Shown one piece after another: positions 7,682 to 14,880 of a stretch of 14,880 nucleotides of DNA (position 1 is the first letter of the stretch; each line of letters begins with the position of its first letter). The position numbers were made by a program, and so were the translations under genes. The notes under the pieces are model-generated. The model made no database searches. It was not told the DNA's origin and worked only from the letters and a program-made list of their open reading frames with translations. The DNA lies in assembly GCA_003483125.1 (NCBI GenBank), contig DMWU01000030.1:1-14880 (forward strand), given 5' to 3'. This DNA comes from Erythrobacter sp. Lineage in GTDB: Bacteria; Pseudomonadota; Alphaproteobacteria; Sphingomonadales; Sphingomonadaceae.

Positions 7682-8546
7682 TGTCGGGCCACTGTCCTTC
7701 TCCGGTTCGCCTCTGGATCGCGCGGACAATATTCGTGCGGATGCCGATGCGCTCGCGCGATTGATGGATTGGAAGGCTAGGCTGCTCGCGCTTGATGGGC
7801 TGATGCCCTCGCTGGACGATACTGGCCGGCTGGCATGGGGCACATTGGCTGATGCCGCTGAGGATGCGGAGCTGTGTTTCCTCGGGCTTGATGATGGCAA
7901 GGCGTGTTTTGCGGCCGTACCGCCAAATGGCGATGCTTCGCCGCGTATGGCCAACCCGCAATTATGGTCTCTTATGGCGACCTTGGAGCTCGGAGACCTG
8001 GCGCTATATGGCGGCGCGCGTAGCCTGATCGATTGGCATGCGCGACATCGTTTTTGCGCTCAATGCGGTGGCAATACGCAAATCGCCAAGGGCGGCTGGC
8101 AACGCAACTGCTCTGAATGTGGGGCGCAACATTTCCCGCGTACCGACCCCGTCACAATCATGCTGGTCGAACATGAAGGTCGGCTGATGCTTGGCCGCGG
8201 GCTGGGCTGGCCCGAAGGTAGGTTCTCTGCATTGGCGGGGTTCGTAGAGCCTGGCGAAACGATTGAGGAAGCCGTAGCTCGCGAGGTGCTAGAGGAATCC
8301 GGCATTCGCGTTCGCGATGTCAGCTATATTGCCAGCCAGCCATGGCCATTCCCTAGCCAGCTGATGATTGGCTGCCATTCCTATACCGATAATGATGAGC
8401 TGATGATCGACACGACCGAGATGGCAGAAGTTGTCTTCTTTAGGCGTGAAGAGGTCGAGTCAGCCATGGCGGGTGATGGCCCATTCGTTGCGCCGCCGCC
8501 CCATGCTATAGCGCATCACCTGATGAATTGGTGGATCAAGAAATGA
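7671..8546 (+). CDS. nudC: NAD(H) pyrophosphatase NudC (NADH diphosphatase; RNA de-NADing enzyme)
   Basis: A 291-residue Nudix hydrolase that splits NADH into NMNH and AMP; in other bacteria NudC also removes NAD caps from RNA 5' ends. In order it has an N-terminal domain, a zinc ribbon with four cysteines in two C-X2-C pairs (C129, C132, C147, C150), and a complete Nudix box GX5EX7REUXEEXGU (about residues 190-212: GFVEPGE through REVLEESGI). The family-specific SQPWPFP motif (about 222-228) distinguishes NudC from other Nudix enzymes. The ATG at 7671 lies inside the end of the serine hydrolase gene, with AAGGA about 11 bases upstream; a start at 7650 is possible but less convincing. Its TGA overlaps the next start as ATGA, implying translational coupling. 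Confidence 0.95.
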   Translation: MAANVGPLSFSGSPLDRADNIRADADALARLMDWKARLLALDGLMPSLDDTGRLAWGTLADAAEDAELCFLGLDDGKACFAAVPPNGDASPRMANPQLWSLMATLELGDLALYGGARSLIDWHARHRFCAQCGGNTQIAKGGWQRNCSECGAQHFPRTDPVTIMLVEHEGRLMLGRGLGWPEGRFSALAGFVEPGETIEEAVAREVLEESGIRVRDVSYIASQPWPFPSQLMIGCHSYTDNDELMIDTTEMAEVVFFRREEVESAMAGDGPFVAPPPHAIAHHLMNWWIKK

Positions 8547-9226
8547 GCGAACCGCAAAGATTGGTAATCGATATCTGGTCCGATGTGATGTGCCCTTGGT
8601 GCGCCATTGGATATGGGCAGCTTTCCAGGGCCCTCGAAGAGCTGGATGGCGAGATCGAGGCGCAAGTCCGCTGGCGCCCGTTTGAGCTTAATCCCGACAT
8701 GCCCAAAGAAGGCGAGCAGCAAGAGGCTCATCTCCAACGGAAATATGGCCGCAGCAAGGAAGATGGCGCGGCTGTCCGCGGCCAGATGAAATCCATCGCC
8801 GATAGTGCTGGTGTTTCCCTCAGCTATGAAGGTGAGGGTGAGGCACCAACTGCAATGATGTGGAACACGCGCGATGCGCACAAGCTGTTGACCTGGGCGC
8901 TTGAAGAGGCTGGGCCTGCGGTCCAGACGCAACTCAAGCTCGCGCTGTTCAAGGCGCATTTCAACGCGCGCCGAAATGTCTCGGATTCAACCACTTTGCT
9001 CGATATTGCGGCGAGTGTCGGCCTTCATCGCGAGGCCGCGAAGGCCGCGCTTGAGGACGAAGATTTAGAGGCACGGGTTGTCGCTGAAGAGCGGCAGGCA
9101 TGGGACATGAATATCTCCGGCGTGCCGGCGATGGTGATCAACGGCAAGTTCCTCATCCCCGGTGCGCAGAGCCCGGATACTTACGTCACTGCATTGCGCC
9201 GCGTAGCCGAAAAAAGCGCAGCATGA
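8543..9226 (+). CDS. FrnE-type DsbA-fold oxidoreductase (DsbA/HCCA family)
   Basis: A 227-residue cytosolic protein of the DsbA-fold family that includes FrnE and 2-hydroxychromene-2-carboxylate isomerases. It has no signal peptide: the first strand (RLVIDIWSDVM) leads straight to the CPWC motif (C17-C20). The cis-proline lies in SGVPAMVINGKF (P195). The two-cysteine motif favours a FrnE-like thiol-disulfide oxidoreductase rather than a glutathione-dependent isomerase, which normally has a serine instead. The start ATG at 8543 overlaps the nudC stop by four bases; an upstream ATG at 8528 in the same frame is less likely given that overlap. Its stop overlaps the next gene's ATG in the same ATGA manner. 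Substrate is unknown; FrnE in Deinococcus is linked to oxidative stress, which is only suggestive here. Confidence 0.88.
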   Translation: MSEPQRLVIDIWSDVMCPWCAIGYGQLSRALEELDGEIEAQVRWRPFELNPDMPKEGEQQEAHLQRKYGRSKEDGAAVRGQMKSIADSAGVSLSYEGEGEAPTAMMWNTRDAHKLLTWALEEAGPAVQTQLKLALFKAHFNARRNVSDSTTLLDIAASVGLHREAAKAALEDEDLEARVVAEERQAWDMNISGVPAMVINGKFLIPGAQSPDTYVTALRRVAEKSAA

Positions 9227-10035
9227 GCGCGTTTGTCCCCAAGACCGCTGTAATCACAGGGGGCGCAAGCGGCATCGGATTGGCCATTGCGCGAGAATTG
9301 GCGACGCAAGGTACCAAGCTGATGCTTGCTGATCTTCCGGGCGATACGCTGGAAAAGGCTGCGGCGAGTATTCAAGGCGCGATCGCGCAATCCTGCGACG
9401 TGTCCGACCTTGCACAAGTTGAATCATTGGCGGATGCCGCGTTTGAGCAGCTCGGTGAGGTGCACCTGCTGCTCAATAATGCAGGGGTTGGTGGTGTTCG
9501 CGGCAAAATGTGGGATGTCGATCCGGAGGCCGCGCGCGCGCATTTCGATATCAACTTCTGGGGCGTCTGGCACGGCTGCAAGGCATTTGCCCCTCGCATG
9601 ATCGAGCAAACCTGCGATAGTGCGATCTATAATACGGGCAGCGAGAACAGTTTCTTTTGCGCCGTACCGCAGACTGCCGCCTATATCGCGGCAAAGCATG
9701 CTGTACTCGGCATGACTGAAAGCATGCGCGAGGATTTGCCCGCCCATGTCCATGCGGGCACGATCATTCCGGGATGGGTCTTCACTCCGCTTGGCCCAGA
9801 GCAGATGATGAAAATGGGCATGGAAGTTTCGGAATATGCCGCAATCATCGTGCCGCAGATACTCGCGCGCGAGCGGTTCGTAGTGAGCCATTATTCCAAC
9901 GTGCGTCGGATAAAGGAAAGAACGGATCCGCTTTTCGCCGCTTACGAAGAACATGCGCCGCGCGAAGCAGGCGATGATGCCTACGACGTACGAGATGTGA
10001 TTGCTGCGTTGATGGAAAACGCCCGCAAGGGCTAA
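9223..10035 (+). CDS. Short-chain dehydrogenase/reductase (SDR family)
   Basis: A 270-residue NAD(P)-dependent classical SDR. The Rossmann nucleotide-binding motif is TGGASGIG (12-19), the acidic D59 in CDVSD follows the third strand, and NNAG is at 85-88. The catalytic set is N111, probably S140 (NTGSENSFF), Y154 and K158 (YIAAK). The Ser-Tyr spacing of 14 is one longer than in many members, with an extra residue around FFCAVPQ. ADLPG after the second strand, with an aspartate at its tip, suggests NAD rather than NADP, though weakly. The substrate cannot be deduced. The start overlaps the frnE-like stop as ATGA. The stop lies within the stop of the convergent DUF1489 gene (CTAA shared). It is the last gene of the four-gene plus-strand run. 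Confidence 0.93.
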   Translation: MSAFVPKTAVITGGASGIGLAIARELATQGTKLMLADLPGDTLEKAAASIQGAIAQSCDVSDLAQVESLADAAFEQLGEVHLLLNNAGVGGVRGKMWDVDPEAARAHFDINFWGVWHGCKAFAPRMIEQTCDSAIYNTGSENSFFCAVPQTAAYIAAKHAVLGMTESMREDLPAHVHAGTIIPGWVFTPLGPEQMMKMGMEVSEYAAIIVPQILARERFVVSHYSNVRRIKERTDPLFAAYEEHAPREAGDDAYDVRDVIAALMENARKG

Positions 10036-10439
10036 ACCAGCCCCAGCTTTGCAAGATCCTTCACCATATTGGGCGGGAGCTGCTCGTCTGCACTTTCGCC
10101 TTCGCCAAGATCGCGCGGGGCATTTTCACCTTCAAGATAGCGCCAGCCCTGATGCGCGCGCTTGGGCCGGGGCTCAACCGAAATCAGCTTGCGTTCAAGC
10201 TTGATCCACCAGCGTCCATCATCCTTTTGCTCAAAGCCGATGATAGGGCTGCGCCCGATAATCGTGTGCTCGTAAATCCAGTAGAGCGAGCCGCTCTGCA
10301 TTTCCTCGTGACGCTTGGGCAGGTAGCGAGTTGTAAGCCGCATTTCAGCCGGGCCATTCTTGAACCAGCCCAACACTTCTTCACGGCTCAGCGCGCCATA
10401 TGCGATCTTGGTGATATTGAGTGGCATCTTCTGAGCCAT
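10032..10439 (-). CDS. DUF1489 family protein
   Basis: A 135-residue cytosolic protein of a conserved alphaproteobacterial family with no known function. Visible family-like features are GSLYWIYEHTIIGRSPIIGF (about 50-69), WWIKLERKLISVEPRPKRAHQGWRYL in the middle, and a PRDL stretch near an acidic region (EGESADE). No signal peptide or membrane helix is seen. It starts seven bases after the mgtE stop on the same strand and has only a weak ribosome-binding site, so it is probably translated by coupling with mgtE; an in-frame ATG at 10427 is a second candidate. Its stop codon overlaps the SDR stop on the opposite strand by four bases. Confidence 0.82.
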   Translation of the reverse strand: MAQKMPLNITKIAYGALSREEVLGWFKNGPAEMRLTTRYLPKRHEEMQSGSLYWIYEHTIIGRSPIIGFEQKDDGRWWIKLERKLISVEPRPKRAHQGWRYLEGENAPRDLGEGESADEQLPPNMVKDLAKLGLV

Positions 10440-10446
10440 GGCGTGC

Positions 10447-11898
10447 CTAGCTCACCAGCCCGCTCGCTACGGCAAGGCCGAGGAAAGCGAAGAATCCCAT
10501 CGAATCGGTGATCATGGTCACAAACACGCTGCTGGCCACGGCAGGATCCTGATCCAGCCGCTCAAAAATCACCGGCACCAACACACCAGCCAATCCCGCA
10601 ATGATGATGTTGATAATCATCGCAACGGCTATCACTCCGCCAAGCTCGGGCGTGAATAGCAATCCGGTAGCAATACCGATCAACACCGCAATTGTTGCGC
10701 CGTTGAGTACTGCGACGTGCAGCTCGCGCCCGACTATGCGCCAGGTATTGGCCCTGGTCATCTGGTTGGTAGCGATGGCGCGCACAGCCACCGCCATCGT
10801 CTGCGTGCCAGCGTTCCCGCCAATGCTGGCGACGATGGGCATCAGCACGGCAAGGGCTACCAGCTTCTCGATTGCGGCGCCGAACATGAAGATGATCGCG
10901 CTGCCCACGACCGCCGTGCCCAGGTTTGCGACCAGCCAGCGCACACGGCTGCCATATGCTTCGCGGATCGGCTCGTTAATGTCGCCATCGCCCGCGCCCG
11001 AAAGTAGCAGCACGTCCTCGCCGGCCTCTTCGGAAATGATATGGACCACATCGTCGACCGTCATCTGGCCAACCAGTCGCCCGCTCTCATCTACGACTGC
11101 GGCCGAGATCAGGCCATATTTCTGGAACATCAGGCCCAGCTCTTCCTGATCCATGGTGACGGGGATCAAAGTCTGGTCGCGCTTCATCACGTCAGCCAGC
11201 GCAATATTGCGAGGTGTCGTGAGTATCCATGACAAACCACAGGTGCCGACCGGGTGATGTCGTTCATCAACCACGAAAACTTCGAAGAATTCATGCGTCA
11301 GGTCGATCTGGTCGCGCATATAGTCGATCAGGTCGCCCACGGTCATATGTTCGGGGATCGCCACGAAATGGCGGTTCATGAGGCGGCCGGCAGTCTCGTC
11401 AGGATAGGCGAGGGCGCTTTCAATCGCCGCACGATCCTCTGCCTCGACCTCGGCAAGGACAGCTCGCTGGTCATCCTTGTCCAGGTCCTCGATCAGCTGG
11501 ACGGCATCGTCGGTCTCAAGCTGTTCGACGATGGTGGCGACAGCTTCAGGCTCCAGCGCCTCCATCATCTCTTCGCGAACGTGATCGTTGAGCTCTGCGA
11601 TCACATCGCTGCTCATCAAATCGCTGATCGCCGCGGCGAGTTTCGAGCGCTGGTCGCGATCGCTCAATTCGATCAAGTCGGCAATGTCGGCAGGGTGGAG
11701 CGGTTCGACGAGGTCATAGACCAGCGGTTCCTCGCCAGCCTCCAGCGCATCGATAACCGCGTGGAAGAATTCTGGCTTCAGCCGGTTTTCCTCATCATGG
11801 CGCTCGTCATCGATACGGTCGTCAGGATGCGGGCCGTCATCCTCATGCGGATCGGCTACCAATACTTTCTGCTCTTCGAGGCGATCTTCATCAGCCAT
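10447..11898 (-). CDS. mgtE: Magnesium channel/transporter MgtE
   Basis: A 483-residue MgtE-family Mg2+ channel of the inner membrane. After an acidic, probably disordered start (about 1-40), the MgtE N domain of Asp/Glu-rich helical repeats spans about 45-160, including HPADIADLIE. A CBS pair covers about 174-292, and five membrane helices occupy about 320-483. The pore region carries the conserved GGNAGTQ (360-366). The conserved aspartate in ITDSMGFFAFLGL (D465) matches the Mg2+-selectivity residue of characterised MgtE. The cytosolic N and CBS domains normally gate the pore in response to internal Mg2+. The start is uncertain: ATGs at 11898, 11904 and 11943 are in frame, none with a good Shine-Dalgarno. 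I prefer 11898 because the 15 extra residues look non-conserved. It precedes DUF1489 by seven bases. Confidence 0.94.
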   Translation of the reverse strand: MADEDRLEEQKVLVADPHEDDGPHPDDRIDDERHDEENRLKPEFFHAVIDALEAGEEPLVYDLVEPLHPADIADLIELSDRDQRSKLAAAISDLMSSDVIAELNDHVREEMMEALEPEAVATIVEQLETDDAVQLIEDLDKDDQRAVLAEVEAEDRAAIESALAYPDETAGRLMNRHFVAIPEHMTVGDLIDYMRDQIDLTHEFFEVFVVDERHHPVGTCGLSWILTTPRNIALADVMKRDQTLIPVTMDQEELGLMFQKYGLISAAVVDESGRLVGQMTVDDVVHIISEEAGEDVLLLSGAGDGDINEPIREAYGSRVRWLVANLGTAVVGSAIIFMFGAAIEKLVALAVLMPIVASIGGNAGTQTMAVAVRAIATNQMTRANTWRIVGRELHVAVLNGATIAVLIGIATGLLFTPELGGVIAVAMIINIIIAGLAGVLVPVIFERLDQDPAVASSVFVTMITDSMGFFAFLGLAVASGLVS

Positions 11899-11953
11899 GC
11901 GCATGGGTCTAGGCGCGGGCGCATGAAAAGCAAGACCGCTCATGCCCGTGGGG

Positions 11954-11981
11954 GTGACTCATGCCCACAACTCTTTATAGC
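11954..11981 (+). promoter_or_regulatory. Probable promoter of the cyclophilin gene
   Basis: GTGACT (11954-11959; four of six matches to -35) and TATAGC (11976-11981; four of six to -10) are 16 bases apart in the short divergent region between mgtE and the cyclophilin gene. Transcription would begin near 11988, leaving a leader of about 20 bases that contains AAGGAG (11994-11999), eight bases before the ATG at 12008. A GANTC site, the CcrM methylation sequence of alphaproteobacteria, lies at 11956-11960 across the -35. Confidence 0.4.
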
Positions 11982-12007
11982 GCCCTTCAAACGAAGGAGA
12001 TTATCTG

Positions 12008-12469
12008 ATGGCCGACACACTCACGCTAACCCTCGATACTGGCAACGGAGAGGGAGGCGATGTCGTGATCAAATTGCGCCCCGATCTGGCACCGGGCCAC
12101 GTCGCGCGGATTTCGGAGCTTGCTGGCGAAGGATTCTACGATGGCGTGGTGTTCCACCGTGTAATCGATGGCTTCATGGCGCAGGGCGGTGACCCGACCG
12201 GCACAGGCATGGGCGGCAGCGACAAGCCTGACCTCAAAGCGGAATTCAATGCCGAACCTCACGTGCGCGGCACCTGCTCAATGGCGCGGGCAATGAATCC
12301 GGATAGCGCCAATAGCCAGTTCTTTATCTGTTTTGGCGACACTCATTTCCTCGACGGGCAATATACTGTCTGGGGCGAAGTGACGAGCGGCATGGACCAT
12401 GTCGACGCACTGCCTAAGGGCGAGCCACCCGCACAGCCGGGCAAGATCGTGAAGGCGACTGTTGGCTGA
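12008..12469 (+). CDS. Cyclophilin-type peptidyl-prolyl cis-trans isomerase
   Basis: A 153-residue single-domain cyclophilin that speeds peptidyl-prolyl cis-trans isomerisation. There is no signal peptide or membrane helix, so it should be cytosolic (PpiB-like). The core is clear: FHRVIDGFMAQGGDPTGTG (49-67) with the catalytic arginine R51, then GTCSMARAMNPDSANSQFF (88-106) with Q104 and F106, and HFLDGQYTVWG (113-123). F114 stands at the position of the cyclosporin-contacting tryptophan of human CypA, as is usual in bacteria, so drug binding should be weak. The ATG has a near-ideal AAGGAG eight bases upstream. The TGA stop at 12467-12469 lies eight bases inside the next reading frame, which starts at a TTG. 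Confidence 0.96.
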   Translation: MADTLTLTLDTGNGEGGDVVIKLRPDLAPGHVARISELAGEGFYDGVVFHRVIDGFMAQGGDPTGTGMGGSDKPDLKAEFNAEPHVRGTCSMARAMNPDSANSQFFICFGDTHFLDGQYTVWGEVTSGMDHVDALPKGEPPAQPGKIVKATVG

Positions 12470-12914
12470 TAGCGAATTTGCACAGGCCATGGCGTCGCTG
12501 GCCGATGCCATGGCTGATGCGAAGGATGACTGGTGGATCATAGGCAGCGGAGCAGTTGCCTTGCATGGTGCCGATCCTGGCCCGATGAGCGATATCGACG
12601 TATTGCTGTCGATCAGGGATCTTGAGGCGCTTTATAAGGGTTTACCGCTTTCCGACACGCGCGATAGCCGCAAAGGACAATTCCTGTCTCAACGCTTTGG
12701 CGTTTGGAGCGAGCCCCCCATGCCCGTCGAGTTCATGGCGGGGTTTAGCCAAAAGATAGATGGCCTGTGGCGCGAGGTGAAACTCAACACTCGCGAACGA
12801 ATACGGATGGGTGATCGCAATCTCTTCGTTCCCGAGAAGTCAGAACTGATATCACTCTTGCTGCAATTCGGCCGCCCGAAAGACCTCATGCGAGCCGCCA
12901 CATTGAGTGAATGA
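12462..12914 (+). CDS. Small nucleotidyltransferase-fold protein, function unknown
   Basis: A 150-residue soluble protein that appears to be a minimal nucleotidyltransferase (Pol beta superfamily). The signature is WIIGSGAVALHG (25-36), holding the GSG motif, followed by DIDVL (44-48) whose two aspartates would bind metal. E90 in PVEFMAG is a candidate for the third acidic ligand. Only one domain is present; no C-terminal partner domain is visible. The chosen start is a TTG at 12462, preceded by GAAGG six bases upstream, which overlaps the cyclophilin gene by eight bases and suggests coupling. In-frame ATGs at 12489 and 12510 would trim the N-terminus. It resembles solitary NTases found in AbiEii-type or HEPN/MNT toxin-antitoxin systems, but no partner gene is visible next to it, so that is not claimed. 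Confidence 0.7.
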   Translation: MADSEFAQAMASLADAMADAKDDWWIIGSGAVALHGADPGPMSDIDVLLSIRDLEALYKGLPLSDTRDSRKGQFLSQRFGVWSEPPMPVEFMAGFSQKIDGLWREVKLNTRERIRMGDRNLFVPEKSELISLLLQFGRPKDLMRAATLSE

Positions 12915-12953
12915 TTGAATAGCGGTCGCGATGCCGCTAAAGGCGCGAGCCTC

Positions 12954-14300
12954 ATGAAACCGACCAACCCACCCAAGACCTACAGGGTCACAAGCTTCGG
13001 CTGCCAGATGAACGTCTATGCTGGCGAGCGTATGGCCGATCTGCTGGGCGAGCGTGGCATTGCGCCTGCGCCACAGGGAGAGGAAGCGGACCTAGTTGTT
13101 CTCAACACCTGCCATATTCGCGAAAAAGCGGCGGAGAAGGTCTATTCTGACATCGGTCGGCTCAAGAAGCCCGATGGCACAAAGCCGATGATCGCGGTGG
13201 CAGGCTGCGTAGCGCAGGCCGAGGGCGAAGAGATCATGGTACGCGCGCCAGCGGTCTCCATGGTTGTCGGCCCGCAAGCTTATCACCGCCTCCCCGATAT
13301 GCTCGACAAGGCAGTGCAAGGTGAGCGCGCCACCGATACGGATATGCCAGCAATCGCCAAATTTGGTGCCTTGCCTCAACGCAGGCGGAGCACGCCAACG
13401 GCATTTCTTACAGTGCAGGAGGGGTGCGACAAGTTCTGCACCTATTGCGTAGTACCTTATACGCGTGGTGCTGAAATATCTCGTTCTTACAATAGTCTAG
13501 TTGATGAAGCGTGCAAACTGGTTGAAACTGGCGCGCGCGAAATCACACTGCTGGGCCAGAACGTCAATGCGTGGAGCGGCGAAGATGAAGCGGGCAGGGC
13601 AGTCGGCCTTGCGGGCCTGATCCAAGCGCTTGCCAAAATCGATGGGCTGGAGCGTATTCGCTACACAACTTCGCATCCAAACGACATGGATGATGCGCTG
13701 ATCGCGGCGCATGGCGAGGTCGATAAGCTGATGCCTTATCTCCACCTTCCTGTGCAGTCTGGCAGTGATCGCGTGCTCAAGACGATGAACCGCAGCCATA
13801 CGGCGGAAAGCTATCTGAGGCTGCTTGAGCGTTTCCGCGAAGCGCGGCCCGATATCGCGCTTTCCGGTGATTTCATCGTCGGTTTTCCCGGCGAGACTGA
13901 CGCCGAATTTGAAGAGACCTTGACGCTGGTTGACGAGGTGCGTTACTCTCAAGCATTCAGCTTCAAATACTCTCCGCGTCCCGGCACTCCCGCTGCAACG
14001 ATGGAAAACCAGATTGCGCGTGAGGTAATGGATGAACGGCTGCAACGCCTGCAAGCTTCGCTTAACCGTGATCAATTGGCCTTTAATCAGTCGTTGGTCG
14101 GCAAGACTTGCGACATCCTGGTCGAGCGTAAGGGCAAGCATGACGGGCAGTGGCTGGGCAAGGCACCTTGGCTGACCTCTGTTTGGTTCACAGAAGAAGA
14201 TGGACGCAGTGCCGAAATCGGCGATCTGGTGCAGGTTGAACTGATAGAGGCTGGTCCCAATTCGCTTCAAGGAGCGATGCGCAAGGCGGCCATCGCCTGA
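12954..14300 (+). CDS. miaB: tRNA-2-methylthio-N6-dimethylallyladenosine synthase MiaB
   Basis: Radical-SAM methylthiotransferase that adds the 2-methylthio group to isopentenyladenosine at tRNA position 37. It has 448 residues, normal for the family. The N-terminal UPF0004 domain holds the auxiliary cluster cysteines C17 (SFGCQMN), C53 (NTCHIREKA) and C85 (AGCVAQ). The radical-SAM motif C-X3-C-X2-C is C158, C162 and C165 (EGCDKFCTYCVVPYTRG). LSGDFIVGFPGETDAEF and a C-terminal TRAM-like domain for tRNA binding complete it. The ATG at 12954 is chosen, with AAAGG about ten bases upstream; a TTG at 12915 would add 13 unconserved residues. It lies 39 bases after the NTase-fold gene and 123 bases before the PhoH-like gene, the usual order in this class. 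Confidence 0.97.
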   Translation: MKPTNPPKTYRVTSFGCQMNVYAGERMADLLGERGIAPAPQGEEADLVVLNTCHIREKAAEKVYSDIGRLKKPDGTKPMIAVAGCVAQAEGEEIMVRAPAVSMVVGPQAYHRLPDMLDKAVQGERATDTDMPAIAKFGALPQRRRSTPTAFLTVQEGCDKFCTYCVVPYTRGAEISRSYNSLVDEACKLVETGAREITLLGQNVNAWSGEDEAGRAVGLAGLIQALAKIDGLERIRYTTSHPNDMDDALIAAHGEVDKLMPYLHLPVQSGSDRVLKTMNRSHTAESYLRLLERFREARPDIALSGDFIVGFPGETDAEFEETLTLVDEVRYSQAFSFKYSPRPGTPAATMENQIAREVMDERLQRLQASLNRDQLAFNQSLVGKTCDILVERKGKHDGQWLGKAPWLTSVWFTEEDGRSAEIGDLVQVELIEAGPNSLQGAMRKAAIA

Positions 14301-14423
14301 GGTTGCCCAGTTACAGATAGATTACTTTCCACCGCTGGTCTGCCTTGATTGGCTTGCCAAGCGCGCCAAGGGGCGTAAGCTTCCGACTCGACGTTGAAAC
14401 TGGCCAAGCCTGATAAGGAGATT
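14301..14423. other. Intergenic gap between miaB and the PhoH-like gene
   Basis: This 123-base gap contains short imperfect inverted repeats (TTGGCTTGCCAA at about 14350-14360 and nearby CGCGCC) but no stem followed by a T-run, so no terminator is supported. TTGCCA (14354-14359) and TAAGCT (14376-14381), 16 bases apart, could form a weak promoter for the next gene. A GANTC site lies at 14385-14389. Nothing else is recognisable. Confidence 0.3.
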
Positions 14424-14880
14424 ATGGGCCGTAGACCTAAGAAAGCAGAAGAACCGGCGATCTCGCCCGACCCTGCACCGCAACGTGAAATCCGCCGCGC
14501 AAAGGTGGATCTGAGTTTCGAGGATCAATCGCTTCTCGGCCCTCTCTTCGGACAATTCGATGCCAACCTCGTCCAAGTGGAAAACCGGCTGGGCGTGTTC
14601 ATCGCTGCGCGCGGTGGCGAGGTTCAGATTGAGGGACCGGAAGATAGCGTCGCCCGTGCGCGCGATGTCCTGCAGCATATGTATGATCGGCTGGCGACCG
14701 GGCAGGATCTTGATGCAGGCGCGATCGAGGCGCTGATCGGCATGTCGAACGAACCGACGCTTGAGGGTATTGTGAAGGGGGAGCCGGACAAGCCCCCTAT
14801 CATGATCCGTACGCGGCGTAAGACCATCGTTCCGCGCAGCGCCGGGCAAATTCCCTATATGCGCCAGCTCGCGCGCGATG
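14424..14880 (+). CDS. PhoH-like ATPase (N-terminal part; C-terminus beyond window)
   Basis: The first 152 residues of a PhoH-family protein, a cytosolic P-loop NTPase linked in several bacteria to RNA metabolism. The frame is open from the ATG at 14424 to the right edge. Visible is the N-terminal KH-like region (FGQFDANLVQVENRLGVF and GGEVQIEGPEDSVARARDVL, about 40-85). It is followed by the conserved IMIRTRRKTIVPRSAGQIPY that leads into the ATPase domain; the Walker A motif lies just outside. AAGGAG is only three bases before the ATG, shorter than usual but convincing. The family normally follows miaB, as here, and often precedes ybeY. Confidence 0.9.
   Translation, partial: MGRRPKKAEEPAISPDPAPQREIRRAKVDLSFEDQSLLGPLFGQFDANLVQVENRLGVFIAARGGEVQIEGPEDSVARARDVLQHMYDRLATGQDLDAGAIEALIGMSNEPTLEGIVKGEPDKPPIMIRTRRKTIVPRSAGQIPYMRQLARD

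Noticed and set aside
11899..12007. Possible Mg2+ riboswitch (M-box or similar) upstream of mgtE.
   Set aside because: At most about 109 bases separate the mgtE start from the divergent cyclophilin gene, and no extended paired structure is apparent by eye.
11254..12192. A 312-codon plus-strand open frame across mgtE and into the cyclophilin gene.
   Set aside because: It is antisense to mgtE, whose pore and CBS motifs are clear, and then runs out of frame through the cyclophilin gene.
12462..12914. Toxin-antitoxin module with the NTase-fold protein as one partner.
   Set aside because: The flanking genes are a cyclophilin and miaB; no HEPN-like or AbiEi-like partner is visible.
14350..14380. 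Rho-independent terminator after miaB.
   Set aside because: The inverted repeats are short and imperfect and no T-run follows.
1..14880. Mobile elements, tRNA or rRNA genes, CRISPR arrays, long repeats.
   Set aside because: None were seen on reading; the window is filled by housekeeping-type genes with consistent composition. A covariance-model search could still reveal a small RNA.

Overview
The window looks like an ordinary core-chromosome segment of an alphaproteobacterium, most likely Sphingomonadales and close to the Erythrobacter group. That placement is inference from gene content and order, not from a marker gene: a mutY / DUF721 / DsbA-like / smc block, an alphaproteobacterial DUF1489 gene, and miaB followed by a PhoH-like gene. 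The DNA is moderately GC-rich. Coding density is very high, many genes overlap by a few bases, and no rRNA, tRNA, IS element, phage gene or CRISPR array was seen.

Layout. Positions 1-4998 (minus strand) hold one probable operon, in transcription order: a DUF721/DciA-like protein, two tandem DsbA-like thiol-disulfide proteins (one Sec-exported, one lipoprotein), and smc, which runs off the left edge. Divergent from it, mutY (5028-6062, plus) meets a three-helix small membrane protein (6059-6280, minus) tail to tail. Positions 6380-10035 (plus) hold four tightly overlapping genes: a Tat-exported serine hydrolase of the beta-lactamase/family VIII esterase type, NudC NAD(H) pyrophosphatase, a FrnE-type cytosolic DsbA-fold protein and a short-chain dehydrogenase. 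On the minus strand (10032-11898) lie mgtE (Mg2+ channel/transporter) and DUF1489. From 12008 rightwards on the plus strand come a cyclophilin, a small nucleotidyltransferase-fold protein, miaB, and the N-terminal part of a PhoH-like ATPase cut by the right edge.

How the genes fit together. The left block combines chromosome maintenance (SMC; MutY; the DUF721 protein, possibly a helicase loader) with two envelope thiol oxidoreductases. The central plus-strand run is a coupled set of soluble or exported enzymes with no single obvious pathway. The right block is RNA modification and RNA-metabolism housekeeping.

No clearly new biological system is visible. The points most worth a second look are the tandem DsbA pair with a conserved second cysteine pair, the orphan nucleotidyltransferase-fold protein between the cyclophilin and miaB, the start and promoter of the small membrane protein, and the very compact gene junctions (two convergent pairs sharing the same four-base double stop, and a 29-base divergent gap).
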